Assembly: GCF_008831285.2 (NCBI RefSeq)
Contig: NC_045141.1
Span: forward strand, 21,138,848 to 21,202,847
Reading direction: 5' to 3'
Source of the DNA: Nymphaea colorata
Taxonomy: Eukaryota > Streptophyta > Magnoliopsida > Nymphaeales > Nymphaeaceae
Length of the DNA: 64,000 nucleotides
Shown: positions 47,301 through 59,705 of the stretch, piece by piece
Position numbering within the stretch: the first letter of the stretch is position 1
Layout of the letters: every line of letters starts with the position of its first letter
Translations under genes and position numbers: made by a program
The notes under the pieces: generated by a model
The model's input: the letters and a program-made list of their open reading frames with translations, nothing else
Databases searched by the model: none
Told to the model about the DNA's origin: nothing

Positions 47301-50300
47301 CGTTGAGCTTGAATTACTTAAAGAGCAACGAAAGGAACAATTTTTGCATGGAAATAAAGGGGGAAAAAATCACGGCATATCGCACAAACAAACACTAATC
47401 TAAAATTGAATAAAGGGGGAAAAATCACGGCATATCGCACAAACAAACATTAATCTAAAATATGAAACTCCTAACATGTCAGGATAATGCTGAATTTAAT
47501 ACCTCAAGACCAATACCCCTCCAGTCACGATCAATTTCAGCAAGTACATTCCCTTCATTGTCCTTTAAGGTAAATGTCCAATTCCAAAAGCCAGGATTTT
47601 CTACAACTGCAAACTGCTCCTTCCTATATACAAATGAAAAATGTATATATAACAGAGTGTTGACTCATAGAAGCGATTTGCATCAAAAATCCAAGGGAAA
47701 AAAATGACAGAAGAATAAGAAGAAAAAAAAACTAAAGGAAGACTAAAGAATAAGAAGGAAAAAAAAATAATCACTTGAAGGGAAGGTTGTGTGCATGCAC
47801 ATGTGAGGGAGAGAGAGAGAAAGAGTAGGAGCGGATGTCTAGTTTTCAAGGTTTTTATACAGGACAGTGATAAGTCAAATATATTTCCAACTTTGATTAA
47901 AGAGAGGTTGACTCCACACAAGCACCTTATATTCCCCACAATGAGGATGCTTTTGCATTACCAGAAAGAACCCACAAATTCTCTCAAACTAAAACCATGT
48001 GATATTTGGCAAAGGTTACTTCCAACCATCTCGTCAAATAAAACTAAAACAATATATTATGGATTTTCTACAGAGACAATTGAATACAAAAATCAACACT
48101 GTGGAGCTTAATAAGGGAAGAAACAATTGTACAGTTCATGAAAATGTTTAAAGTCTTTATAAAAACATTACCCCAGGTATAGATCATATATCCTCCTCCA
48201 AAGATGCCATCGCCTGTGAACAACACCAATTTCCTGTTGAAACGTACATGAGTTCCATAAACCTACTAGGTAATAATATTTATAACAAAACAAATTAAAT
48301 ACCAAAACATTAATAAAGACTATTATACCTTTCCATTTATCTCTGCATAGATGGTGCTATTTATCAACCAAGGAGGCCTGCGCACCTAAACTAGGTAAAA
48401 TGTATAACATTTATGCAAGTTGTTTAAGACAAAAATCAACTGTAACCAGAAACTAGAACATGTGAAATGTCTTACTCGGAATAACTCATTCCCTTGGGCA
48501 TCCATTATGTAAGCAATAAAAGGTCGCCTTGTACGCAACAACTAAAAAATGTACACAACAATTCAATTATATGCCCCAAAGACATGAGGATAAAAGAAAA
48601 TTTGGTGTACCATGGCCTATACAACATTTTAAAAGAACACAACCGCCTCTGTCAGACAAGTAAGCTATAAAACAAGAAACCAATTGTGACATGGCTGGAA
48701 GTGGAACATATAACTCCAAAACAGAGCAACCACATTGGAGCAACAAACTCTCAAAATTGATGTTCATCAAACATTCTATACTTGCTCTCATTTCTATTGA
48801 TCCCAGATATATGTACTTATACACAAACATCCCATGGCCAAGCCCATGTCTGCGTCCATGTCCATCAAAGAGTTTACCAAAAATAGGCAGCATAAAACAT
48901 ATATGTTCATACACAAGCATCCTTCACGAGTTCTCCATGATCATGGGGAGGTTCACTAAGTTTTTAAAATTGGAAGACGGACACAGAAGTTGGTCAAGAC
49001 CCTAAAAGGACTTGTCAGGACTAGTATGATTAGGCTAGTCAGTTCAAGTTGATCCAAGTTGGATTACCAAAAGAAATAAATATATACAGAAATACATACA
49101 AAAACATATACATCTATTCAAAGAATCCACATATGCATATAGGTCAAGGATAACTCAGCTGACCAACAACTAAGCCAAACATATTGCCTAGGCTGACCAA
49201 CTAGTCACTAGTTTGACAACATAGGTTGTTTGACAGCCAACTCAATGAACAAGTCATCAGGCTAGTCAGGTTTTTTAATACAAAGATGGCACATAGATAG
49301 TGTACAACATAATGAACAGAAGATTTTAGAGACTCAATTCCTGTGATGAACTGAAAAATATAGAAATCAATCAATTCCTTTGAGTCCAAAAAAGTTTGGA
49401 AGACAAATAACACATTCAAACAAAAAATTCGAGCAACTTATCTGTTCGCCAGGAGGAATATAAAGAAAAAAATGGTGCACAAAATTAGACGCATAAATAT
49501 ATGTTCTCAACTCCAACAAAAATTGAAAGGCATTGATCCCCCTACAAATAGTTAAAAGAAGTGAGGAAAAAAATGTAATTAAAATTTGTTTTGGAAGCCC
49601 ATCTAGGACTGACTGGGACAAACTTATAGCTTACCTAAGCAAACTAATACTAATATAAATCTCATAAATTTTTTACCTTAATGAAAGCTAAAGGTGAAAA
49701 AAGGTGATATTACTACAATTTACACACTAAATCAGATAAAGAAGGAGAAGAAAAATATCAAAGGGAAAAAAGTGTGAGGAACTCACCTGCCTAAAGATAA
49801 TATTGCTCTGCTCACGTATATAACCTGCAGGCTGCAGTGCATAGTAGATTGTGTCCAACCGGAAGTTTCATAAAGAAGACAGTGAACATATGCTTTTAGA
49901 TCTTAACTTGAAATACTTAATGGGAAGGAATTTTAAGTACAGAAGTTACATACAGATTGAGGATAAGCAGGATCAACAACAGCATATCGGTTCTCCTGTA
50001 GATCAAAAAAATGGAACAGGTAAGAATGAAGCTCGTGGAAAAATTAAAAACCCTGGCTACACGAGAAGTGAGCAAAACCCTTTTACGGAACCAAATTGTT
50101 AGAACTTTTCATATTGTGGGAAAAACGAAACAAAAAAGATGGCCGCCTTCCAATGCTAAAATAGCTAAAAGGTGGGAATCTTCTAATGCTAAAAGTATTG
50201 TCTTGCCAGAGAACTTAAAAACAACAAGAGTTTCACCTTCTAATGCCCAACATGGTTCTTCAAACAATAGTTTCACCAACATGCAATCTACAAATGCCAG

Positions 50301-52499
50301 ACCTCAGTTCTTTGGCGGTAGGAATAATTTCAATATTTATGTGTCAATGTCATAATTTTTATTTGAGAAATCAACCATTAATATTTTCATTTATTGAAAT
50401 TCTTGAAGACATACATATATTGCATTCAAGATTTTGTAAAACACATATTTGCAACATGACCACAAAAAATAGATAAGTCCACAAATAACGGCCTGTATTA
50501 AAATTTCATTTCGTGTACTACTTTTCCTTTTATCATAAAAAGCTACTTGAAAATTACCTGCATTCAAAATTATGAAACGCCACATATAAAAAATAACTAT
50601 TCTTAGTACCCTATATTTCACCTCGTGTACTAGCTTTCTTTTAATGCACATAGAAAACTACTTGCAATTTGCAAATTACCTGCTCAAAACCAAGCATAAG
50701 ATTTGCCCATTCTATATCTCTTGTAATAAGCAAGTTTGCCCTTGCAAGGAGACGCTCTACCTTGACCTAGAAAAGAGAGAAAAAAAAATCCATTCAGAGT
50801 ACAAGTTTAATCAGCAAAACAGTTTCAAGATAGGATTCTTAATGTACATTATGGAGGCATATGAAAATTCCTATCTTGAAACCCAACAAATTTTCCTCGT
50901 TGATACCAATGGTTATTGTTGGGATAAGAAGTAGAAAACAGAGCATTATAAGTAATGACATGATAAATATATACTACTAAAATTAGTCAGAAACAATAAA
51001 GAAAAAAGAATTCCAATACAGGAAAGTGATGGCAGACTTGGATAGATACCTAAGATGAATATAAAATTAATATATGCATTCTGAGCATAGCATATTAGCA
51101 TGACTATTGATTTTTGACGTTCTATGTAGTTTATATTGTTAAATGAGAATCTTGATATATGGATTGGATTTAATTTTAGAAGAATTTGTTTTTTAAATTT
51201 TTTGTAAGCTATGTGTAGATACTATTGCAATTATTGGATTTCAATGTTTGATGTTTTATTTTTAGTTCCCCTTTCTTTGATATGTAATGTGTTCGTAGAA
51301 AAGGTTTACTGTTCCTTTAATAATGAATTTAACCGCTTCTCTTATTTTTTCAAAACTTTGTGACTTTTATATGACTTCTACAGCATATGATGTTATTCAC
51401 GCAATATAAGCACAGGATTCCCTTCTACTTTTTTTGGGGGGGAACCATGATTTAAAGCACCTTTTCTACACAGGATCCCCATAAGAAAACATGAAATTAG
51501 AAAAATTCACGCTATCTCAAAGCTTAGTCAAATTGCTGAAAGAAACCCGTTGCTGGACCTAAAATAGCAACAAAGGCAACTACAAAACGAACAAAGAACA
51601 AACTGAAGGAAACATGTTTAACAGAAAAATTCAAGATTGTCATTATTCAACCATAACATCTTATTATGCTTCAAACGGCATATTGGATGAATTCAATGTC
51701 AAGAATCTGAGCCCTGACCACTTCAAACAGTTTCATTCTCGCCCTTCCAACAAATAGCACTTTGAGAAGCCCATCACAGATAAAAACGGAATAAAGTAAA
51801 AACGTAGCGTTGACAGCATTTTCTACAACTCAACCGCCGTTAGCAATTTAAATGACAAAAACATTTTGGACGACACAATCTCCTATTACCTCCTCTGCGG
51901 AAGTTGGCTCCAGAAAATATGTCCCAGTTTGGCTGAGAGGTGGCTGCACAGGGGGAGTGCTCTCTTTTGACAGAGAATCATCCACTACACCTCGTATACC
52001 AGGAAAGAGCCTTTTAAAAGGAAATCCAAAGGTAGAAGGGCTTCTGAACACGTTTCCTTCGACCGGGCCAGAACCAAGCACCCTCTGCTTTCTTTTCTTC
52101 CTATCGCGTTCCTCTCTCTCGTCCATGAGCCAAAGTTGCACGAGTCGGTCTCTAGTCAGAGGGCTCTCCCATTTAGCAAACTTTGAAAATTCACGGATAC
52201 CAACTTGAGATTTCTGCTCCAAACTACCAAATTTTTCTGCCAATACAATATTAACAATACAATTCAAATGCCCATAATCAGTGAAAACCCACCACATAAC
52301 GCAACACCTCACCTTTCAAGAAAGTATGAAACCATGATTTAAACAAACTAGTACTAGTTGTTCCCTTAAATTCTCCAAGGTTCTGAGCAGCGTCTACGTG
52401 GAGACTTGCTGTAGGACGCAACAGCGAACCAAATGTAGACCTCGCAACTCTGTGCATGCGCCACTGGTTGAAACAAATAAGCGTCCTAGTGGGCTTCAT
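44379..52499 (-). CDS. Phospholipid scramblase-family protein, probably mitochondrial
   Basis: Belongs to the scramblase family (Pfam Scramblase; relatives are Arabidopsis At2g04940 and yeast Aim25). Twelve exons on the minus strand: 52499-52313, 52236-51890, 50766-50680, 49995-49954, 49831-49787, 48541-48476, 48385-48329, 48233-48172, 47623-47503, 45577-45500, 45391-45285 and 44415-44379. They total 1,236 nt, 411 residues, all in phase. The Arg/Ser-rich N terminus without acidic residues (about 1-34) looks like a mitochondrial leader. Residues 179 onward hold the domain: VKVERLLARANLLITRDIEW, ENRYAVVDPAYPQS, GYIREQSNIIFRQ, EIGVVHRRWHLWRRIYDLYL, FAVVENPGFWNWTF, DRDWRG, LFTDAGQYVIRFG and a final NDYFSRHSGWGIPF. 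In animals the family moves lipids in a calcium-dependent way; activity in the plant branch is not established. No key part is missing. An untranslated exon may lie upstream near 52850-52980. Confidence 0.92.
47354..47460. repeat. 55-bp tandem duplication in a scramblase intron
   Basis: Two adjacent copies of a unit containing ATCACGGCATATCGCACAAA (47370 and 47425) differ at about two positions. They lie some 40 nt downstream, in gene order upstream-to-downstream past exon 9, within the intron. A recent duplication. Confidence 0.85.
49010..49290. repeat. GCTAGTCAG-word degenerate repeat in scramblase intron
   Basis: Words such as GGACTAGT, GGCTAGTCAG, AACTAGTCACTAGTTTGAC recur irregularly in the intron between exons 5 and 6. 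No frame or element ends were found. Confidence 0.35.
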
Positions 52500-52989
52500 A
52501 TCAGCCGATAACGATCAAACGTGACAGATACCTTGCAGCGAAATTTCGAATAACGACGAGTTAGATTTTAGTATCGCTCAAGCTACAGCGGAAGTGGACA
52601 TTTCACATTTCTACCGATCATCCAAATTGCCTAATCAACCTCCAAACCGTAGACAGTGACCCCAATCGAGAATCAAAGATTTAATGCAACAGTCCACAAA
52701 CATACCCAAGACAAATCAAGATTTTGGGTGAAATTATAAATTAAAGTCGTGAACTGGAAGTCGGGAAAGAAAAGCAGACCGAGAAGTAAACAAGAATCTA
52801 AAGCGGAGAGGGCGTAAACCTGTTTCAAAGGCGAAAGCGCGCGAATTTAGGGTTCCATCACATTGGTAGCCGCCCAAATCGCCGCAAAGAAGTTTCGGTG
52901 TGTCACTAATTGCAGGTTCAGCCAAACAGTGGTAAGAAAGAGAAGGGAGTCCGAGTCGCTCCACGAGTTCCGGTCGTAAAATAAGGAAA

Positions 52990-54015
52990 AAGGGAGATCA
53001 CAATGTGGGCGACTTCTGGAAGGCCTTTTACATGCTTAGCTCAGATCGGATGCCAACACTTGGTTTGGCATACTCAGAGACCGCTGAACGGAACCTACGC
53101 GCCCCGTCTCCTGTGAAGGACTCTCTGAACACGTTCTTCATCTCGGCTTCTCTCGAATAAGTTTTGCCACTCGACATTCTTCTTTTTTAACAACAAAGCA
53201 AACAAAAAAAAAAATCAAATCTGAAACATTTCGACAGGAATAGCAAATGTTCGAGTATGGACACCATGACCAACATTTTCTCTCTTAACAGGGATGGGAA
53301 TTGATAAAATCGATATCAAGTCATTTCATGCGTCTTGCCCAGCAATTGACCATACATCTGGCGTGTCCAGATGAAAATTTCTAGATGAAGAGCTCAGAGA
53401 AATGCGAAGCAACATGGCTGCCCAGTGCCCATGGGAGGAAAGTTTGTGAAACATATTAAATTGAAAATCCTATATCAAATCTTGTTCTTGGCTGAGCTTT
53501 TTTCATGGTAGCATCCTTATAAAGTTGTATGGCCGATCATCGTTAAAAACACTTCCATGTTTCTTTACCATTCAAATAATGTGAAAATTTTGAAAAAAAA
53601 AATTGCTCGGTTTCCTTTGCATTGTATCAACACCCTTTTCATTCAACAATCTACTTTATCTGTGTTAAGTGTCACCAATTTCATCCAGCATTTCTGTGTT
53701 TCTTTTGGATAATTTGATGTGTACATATATATAGATATAGGTTTTATTTATCTACACAATAAATAACGCTCAAAAAAATTGACGAATTCTAATACGAAAA
53801 AGTCAATTGTTAAATTTTATCGAGATGACTATTCTGAATTAAGTTTCAACTTTCAACTATGTCATTCTGTTATTTAAACTCTTGCACGTCACCCCCTGTA
53901 AAGTTTAGTGCTTGAGATATTCACTTTTCTATAAAAGAAAAAGGAAAGAATGTGATAAAAAAAACCGTTTTATGTTCAAAAAATTGATATTTTTTTAAAA
54001 TTTTAGACATTATAA
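52990..54015. other. Upstream flank of the scramblase gene
   Basis: Probable promoter DNA at its left end (relative GC rise at 52740-53140), then AT-rich intergenic sequence. No gene supported. Confidence 0.5.
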
Positions 54016-54018
54016 ACT

Positions 54019-54390
54019 AGGAGTGAACACGAGCCCAAGTTCAGTCAGCTTGACTCGACAGAAACATCGAACTCGACTCAGCTCGAGTTCGAGAATAGCT
54101 CGACAGAAGCAGCTCAAGCTCAACCCTCAGCAGTTACGTGTTGAGCTCGACTCGATTAAGCTCGACAAACTTGTTTGAATAGAATTGATATTTATCATTA
54201 CGTGTTGAACTCGAGCTTGACTCAATTAAGACTCAACAAACTCGTAAACTTGTTTAAATATATCGATTTGATGAAGGCTAGACAAACTCGAATATGGCTC
54301 AAGCTCGACTCGTTAAGCAAATGATGCGGCTCGAACTTGTTCACAAGCAAGCTTTAATGAGTCGAGCTACTCTCACCCCTATATAAACGC
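54019..54390. repeat. CTCGAGCTCGAC-word repeat with TAGGRGTGA ends
   Basis: Words CTCGACTC, AGCTCGAG, GCTCGACA and complements recur throughout. The left end reads TAGGAGTGAACACGAG and the right end, in reverse, reads TAGGGGTGAGAGTAGC, so the ends are inverted copies of TAGGRGTGA. This composition is seen in scattered repeats of many plants; the mechanism of spread is unclear. Confidence 0.55.
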
Positions 54391-54399
54391 CGCGCACAA

Positions 54400-55480
54400 A
54401 TGCGGCTCAAATTTGTTCACAGAACTACCTTTTAATGCTATGTTTTCATTTTAGAGAGTGAACGAAATTTTTGTAATTTATTGAGTGATTGGCATATTTC
54501 TAGGATTCACTTTTAATAATGGGTTTAGCATAACTGATCGGGCTAACGACCTGGTACAATTTTTATAAGTTCCTGGTTCAATTTTTATAAGCACCCTGTG
54601 GCTTCTAATTACTCATTGGATATATTTTTAGATCTGAATTCAGCCAAACATAGCCAGAGCTCATTTAATTTTGGTTTGGATTATTCATTTACGGTCTGTT
54701 GTTATTTTTTAGCAGTTAATTGAAAGTATAGTTTTAAGAGTTGCGGACGTAGATGAAAGCGCTGAGCCCCTCGCCATCTAGAAAGAGATTAAGTTGCGTG
54801 CACACATCAAATATGCACTAGAGAGGACTGGAGGCATTTTTTAAATTATTTTTTATAAAAGAGTGGACACCTTAGACATGTTTACTGTTTTTCAATCTTT
54901 TTTTACCTTTTTCAAAAGTTTTTTGTTTAATTACTCGAATGATAGTATTTTGGTCATTTCATCCATCTTATCTGGCTCTATTAACACCAGAAATGTTATT
55001 TTATGTTGATTATTATATGAAATTTGTGTTTTAAGTTTCGCAGCCGTTGGCAAAGCCAAAGCACAGCATACTTCTTAGAGCGTGTTCTTGGAATATATGT
55101 TCTTGAAACAATGGTTTAAGAACGTCATATTCTTATTTTAATGACTATAATGTGGTTATACGACCATATCCAACAATAAAAAAGTTAGATGTAATCACAG
55201 CAAATTTTTTTAAAACAAGAACAAGGGTATGGAGATGTGTATTGGAGAAACATGTGTTCCAAAAAGAAGACGGCTATTGAAATGTACATTCGAGAGACAT
55301 GTGTTCCAAAAAAGAGTTATACTTTTCCAACATTTATGTAGCAAACTTAATTGTTAATCTTTAAATCTTCGGTTGATTGAGTGTCTTATGAATAAGTCTC
55401 TTAAGGCAATTTTATGTTATATATTTATGAAGGTGGGCACAATGGAGGGCTTATAGCTGGAACGTTTTCTTCGGAAGGCG
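54400..55480. other. Intergenic, no gene seen
   Basis: AT-rich. The word ACATGTGTTCCAAAAA recurs at 55250 and 55300 (AGAAACATGTGTTCC and AGAGACATGTGTTCC, 50 nt apart), a small local duplication. No gene is supported. Confidence 0.5.
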
Positions 55481-55481
55481 G

Positions 55482-55482
<1 letters not shown>

Positions 55483-55521
<39 letters not shown>
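55483..55521. repeat. (TA)n microsatellite
   Basis: About 19 TA units. Confidence 0.95.
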
Positions 55522-55524
<3 letters not shown>

Positions 55525-55794
55525 TAGAGCTATCAATTTGAAATAGATTGGTGGTGGTTGAGCCATAAAAACAAGAGAAAAAAGTGTAAAATAATATTAG
55601 ATGATATCTCTCACATTTTTTTCTCTTTATTTTTTTTTTTAACCATTCATCACGTTGGATTTGGACTAGAAAGAAAAGGAAAAGACAAAAACCGGGCCAT
55701 TTAGGCTCATAATGGCACCCTTAATCATAAGATCTACATTACTTTTCAATACAATGAAGATAGCACCATTCAAAAATCAAACTTAAAAAGTAGC

Positions 55795-55938
55795 TATAGC
55801 ATGCCACCCAATGCCCCTCCAGCCAATTTATTTCTAAATAGATATATAAATATATATATATACGTGGCACCAAACATCACTAATTGAGTATTTTAAAACA
55901 AGTGTCCCTCCAACCAATTTTTCTGGCTCCACTACTGA
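55795..55938. mobile_element. Fragment of CAGTGGCGGAGC-type repeat
   Basis: CCCTCCAGCCAATTT (55815) and CCCTCCAACCAATTTTTCTGG (55907) flank AT-rich DNA and the block ends GGCTCCACTACTG, the reverse complement of the repeat word seen at 2417 and 4727. Confidence 0.4.
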
Positions 55939-57635
55939 CGCCACCCAATCTTATCGGAGAGAGAGAGAGGGACGCAGTGTGTTATCTCATGCCTAAGGCA
56001 TGTGTTTGATAGCTTTCAAAACAAAGGTTGGATCTCTTTTTTTTTTTCATAAGCCAAGATAATTCAAATATCAAAATTTCTAGTTGGAAGATCATTCAAA
56101 CATCAAAATTTTTTCCGATCCTTTTCTTTAGAAAAGAAAATTTTATTTGAGGGAAACCATCCCGATTCGAAATCTTCAAAGGCAATGAGAAAAACGGATT
56201 TTGTTTATAAGACATGGAGTTGGCATCGTATACAGCAACAAACGCAGCCCTCTTATTTTATTGAAAAGGCATAATTTGAAATTCCAAATGCATTGTATTT
56301 AATGAATCTCTGTGCACTGCTCAGCATCTTTTTCCTTTTCAAATTTGTCGTCCTCAGCCAGCTAATCATTCTCAACCCAAAGCAAATATAAAATGGCTTC
56401 AAATTTTCAACATATTATTATAAAATCGGGATCACGTTGTCAAGTTAAAAAGCTCATTTTGACCGACCATTCAGCAATCCTGCTCGTTATCTGCAATAAA
56501 AATTCAAGCCAATCATGAAGCTCAGTAAATACACTTCATTATTAATTTTATTTGTATTTTTTGGGTGTTATGCACTATACTTGTACCCACAAAATGGTCG
56601 ATATAATAAATATTACCACATTTAAAAGCTAGAATTCAATTTTACAACTCATTCCATGGATAAATACGCATGCTATAAACTTTCTAGAGAGAGCGTTGGA
56701 CGTAGGAGCGCGGGCAGGAGACTTGGCTTTTATTTATTGTTTTCTTTTATTCGGATCCAGATCTAAAGATTCACCTTTACTCTTATAGTAAATTCTAATC
56801 TTCAAGAACATTGGGGAGCATTTACCTAATCTTCCCTCTTATTTATTTCAGTTTGAAATGATCATTAAGCTTGTAAGATTCACTCGTATTCAAAGCTTTG
56901 CAAGTGGCCGGACGACCGGCCGGAATCCCGGCGGACTTCATGTCTTATTTGGAATGACAAAGACTACCAAATCTTATCTGTAGTGCTTAAGAAGGGATTT
57001 GACATATTTTCTCCAAATTTTGGAGGTGGAATAAGAGACCTTTTTCTAATGCAAATATATTATTAAAATATTTAAGAATTCCTCCATTTCGCTGCGCTCC
57101 TACATAGCGGAAAAAAAAAATATACATGACATGCGATGTATACTTTTAGTGGTGTCACCAGTTTATCTCTTAGAACTGTCAAGGACTCTTGTCTATTTAT
57201 GGTTTCTTATGGCGTAAATAGAAAAGAAAATGGGGAGTTTTAAGTACTGTATATTCCAGAGACACCCAGACACATATGATGTCATAAATGATAACGAGTG
57301 ACAAATTTTGATTTTAGATATGACTTTAAGCAAGCAATCAATCAGCATTTATATGACTTCAAAATCTTGGTATTGAAAAATAACATTCTTTAAGTTTTGT
57401 TCCAACCAAAGCATGATAGATGCAAAAAAGTATACGTGTGTTTGAATTAATTCAAAAACATTTATTTGTTCTTTTTTTTTTGGTAGCAATAGAATGGCTA
57501 AAGTTTTACCAAACAGTTCAAATGAACAACCATCAAATTACTTTGATGGAAATTGTTAGGAATAGATAGAATGATAGTTTTGTGACTTTGTCCTCGTGAA
57601 AGGCTATGTTGTAAACTACACGTGAGTTTGTTCTT

Positions 57636-57636
57636 A

Positions 57637-57673
<37 letters not shown>

Positions 57674-57680
57674 TATATAA
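57636..57680. repeat. (TA)n microsatellite
   Basis: About 21 TA units interrupted once by TG. Confidence 0.95.
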
Positions 57681-59267
57681 TGAACTTATGTTAAGGAGCA
57701 TCTTTGTAAACTTAACCATATGGAGCTGATTGTAATGCTCAATTCCATATGGATAAACGTAAAGTTTTTTTTTTTCTTTTTTGTTTGGCTGCATATAAGG
57801 GATTTTATATGCCAAAAAAGGCAGACCATTGCATTTAAAAGCCTTACAAAACATTATTTTTCTATGGTAACGAACGATACTTTATTTCTTGAACCGGAAG
57901 CCGATGTCCATTGTGAAATATAACTATAAAGAATAAATTTCAATTTGGGGTTCCAGTGATTTCTTCTTCTCTTTTTTTGAAAAAGGAGAAGTTTGTAGTG
58001 AGAACTTTTAGACTTGTTGGCCATGATCAAACTTAGCTGCAGTCGATTTAAACAGACTAGTATGCAGAAGAGACTAATCTGCAAAAAAAACCACCCAATG
58101 TGAGGAAGTTAGCAATATGGTCCATAAGACAGGGACCATTTGAAAAACAACTTTTTCACTGAAATTCAAATAGGTATTCTTTTTTAGAAAATTATTAAAA
58201 AGAGGGCACATGATCCAAAAAAATTAATGTCCAACAAGTTAATGAGAGAATCAAATTGTTGCAGCTCATGTAACTTGTTTTTCTCAATTACTTGTTTTGT
58301 GCTTGCTTCCTGATCAATATAAAAGGCAAAAATTTTGTTGTCAAATCCACAATTGCATTAGGCGAACAAGATCCAATTCATATTTATCAGTGTTTAGTAC
58401 AAAGACCCAACGTACATCAGCTAGTATATTGTTAGCCAAGTTAGAGGACCAAAGACTTATTATCTTGAAAGAAAGATGCCAAAATTTGATAATGAGTAAA
58501 CCCACATGAAATCGGGATTTGAAATACATGTTTGGGATCGGGATATGGGGGAGACACTTTCCATGAAAATCGTTCATGTCAGCTTTCATAGAATATAATT
58601 TTTAAAAGCATTGAGTTTCAAACCAATAGAAAATAGAAAAATGAGGAGCATAATAATTAATTAAAAGACCAAAAAATATTGAAAAACAATTAAAAAAAAA
58701 AAACTAACACGTGACAACCTTGAATAGACCGATCTCCTTATATGGATGGCGACTTAGATAGGCGTGTTTCTCTTTCCAAAGCATTTCTTAAAAAGGCCGG
58801 TGAGGTGGGGCTTGCTAAATCGGTCTAGTGAAAGTACTTTCTCAAATCGACTAGCTTCACTGGATTCCGTGGAAAGTAATTCCCGTCCAGGATAGGATCT
58901 GGGGAGAAGCAAACTCAACTCTGAATGAGAACCACATTCCCAAGGAAAATTCTCACGAGGACAAACCAGGTCTTAACAGCGTGTTTTTCTCAACGATCGT
59001 GAGAAAAATTTTCACAAGGAAAACGGCTTCCTGGGGCCGGGCTGCTGTCAAGTGGGGCTTTAACGGCAGAATCATATAATCTAAACAATAAATGGCGCAG
59101 GTAAAGTAAAAGAACGCTCAGGTTGCGAGCGCGTAGGAAAAATGTTCAAACGTCGTTGATTTGACGGAAACGCCCTTGAAAACGAACTACCTGTCCGTTC
59201 CGAGCCGTGAAAGCAATCTTACCGGAAAAGGACAGATCAGTCAATTCCTCGATCAGGCGATTCCCCC

Positions 59268-59280
59268 ACCAACCGTTGCG
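59268..59280 (-). promoter_or_regulatory. Candidate MSA-type element upstream of cyclin A2
   Basis: On the minus strand CGCAACGGTTGG contains the AACGG core followed by two pyrimidines, matching the mitosis-specific activator element bound by three-repeat MYB factors in plant G2/M genes. The flanks match only partly. Its position upstream of the leader is suitable. Confidence 0.4.
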
Positions 59281-59594
59281 TCCCTTTATAAAAAGAGAAT
59301 TAAAACGAAAGCGCAGAGGTGGGAGGAGAGGCGATGGGCGTTCACGGGAGGCAGTGGGTGGTGGTTTGACTAGAGGCTCGTCTTCCTCTTTTTCACCGTC
59401 GCCGTCGAAGAGCGGAGCAGAGATTTGGTGTGCCATTTTTTTCGCTTTTAGTTTTCTCGCCTGCTTTTCTGCGTTGGCAATTCAAAATAGTAAAATAATA
59501 TAACGACGTTCAGTAAAGAAAAGCAGCTGCTCACTCAATAATAAAGAAGGGGAGACAGAGAGGGAAGATTTTGAAGTGAAGGTGAGTGAGTGGA

Positions 59595-59602
59595 TTTGGC
59601 GC
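59595..59602 (+). promoter_or_regulatory. E2F consensus site at the cyclin leader
   Basis: TTTGGCGC matches the plant E2F consensus TTTSSCGC exactly. It lies about 70 nt before the CT-rich leader. A-type cyclins are known S/G2 genes, which makes the site plausible but does not prove use. Confidence 0.5.
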
Positions 59603-59666
59603 TCGTCTTTTTCTTTGAAAAAGAAGGTCTAGAGAGGAGGACTTCACTCAGAATCACTCCTCTCCC

Positions 59667-59669
<3 letters not shown>

Positions 59670-59703
<34 letters not shown>
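59670..59703. repeat. (CT)n microsatellite in cyclin leader
   Basis: Seventeen CT units in the probable 5'UTR exon, which ends at CCCATG/GTAAGG near 59787. Confidence 0.9.

Positions 59704-59705
<2 letters not shown>

Larger units (their letters stand above)
55940..59500. other. Intergenic, upstream of the cyclin gene
   Basis: Contains a GA tract near 55957-55970, a (TA)n microsatellite at 57636-57680 and GTGTTTGATAGC at about 55999. A GC-richer section from 58790 on probably includes the cyclin promoter. A 96-codon minus-strand frame at 59146-59436 is judged unsupported. Confidence 0.5.

Noticed and set aside
59146..59436. 96-codon minus-strand frame upstream of the cyclin gene
   Set aside because: It overlaps the likely promoter, and I recognise no domain or splice partners; chance frame in GC-richer DNA is more likely.
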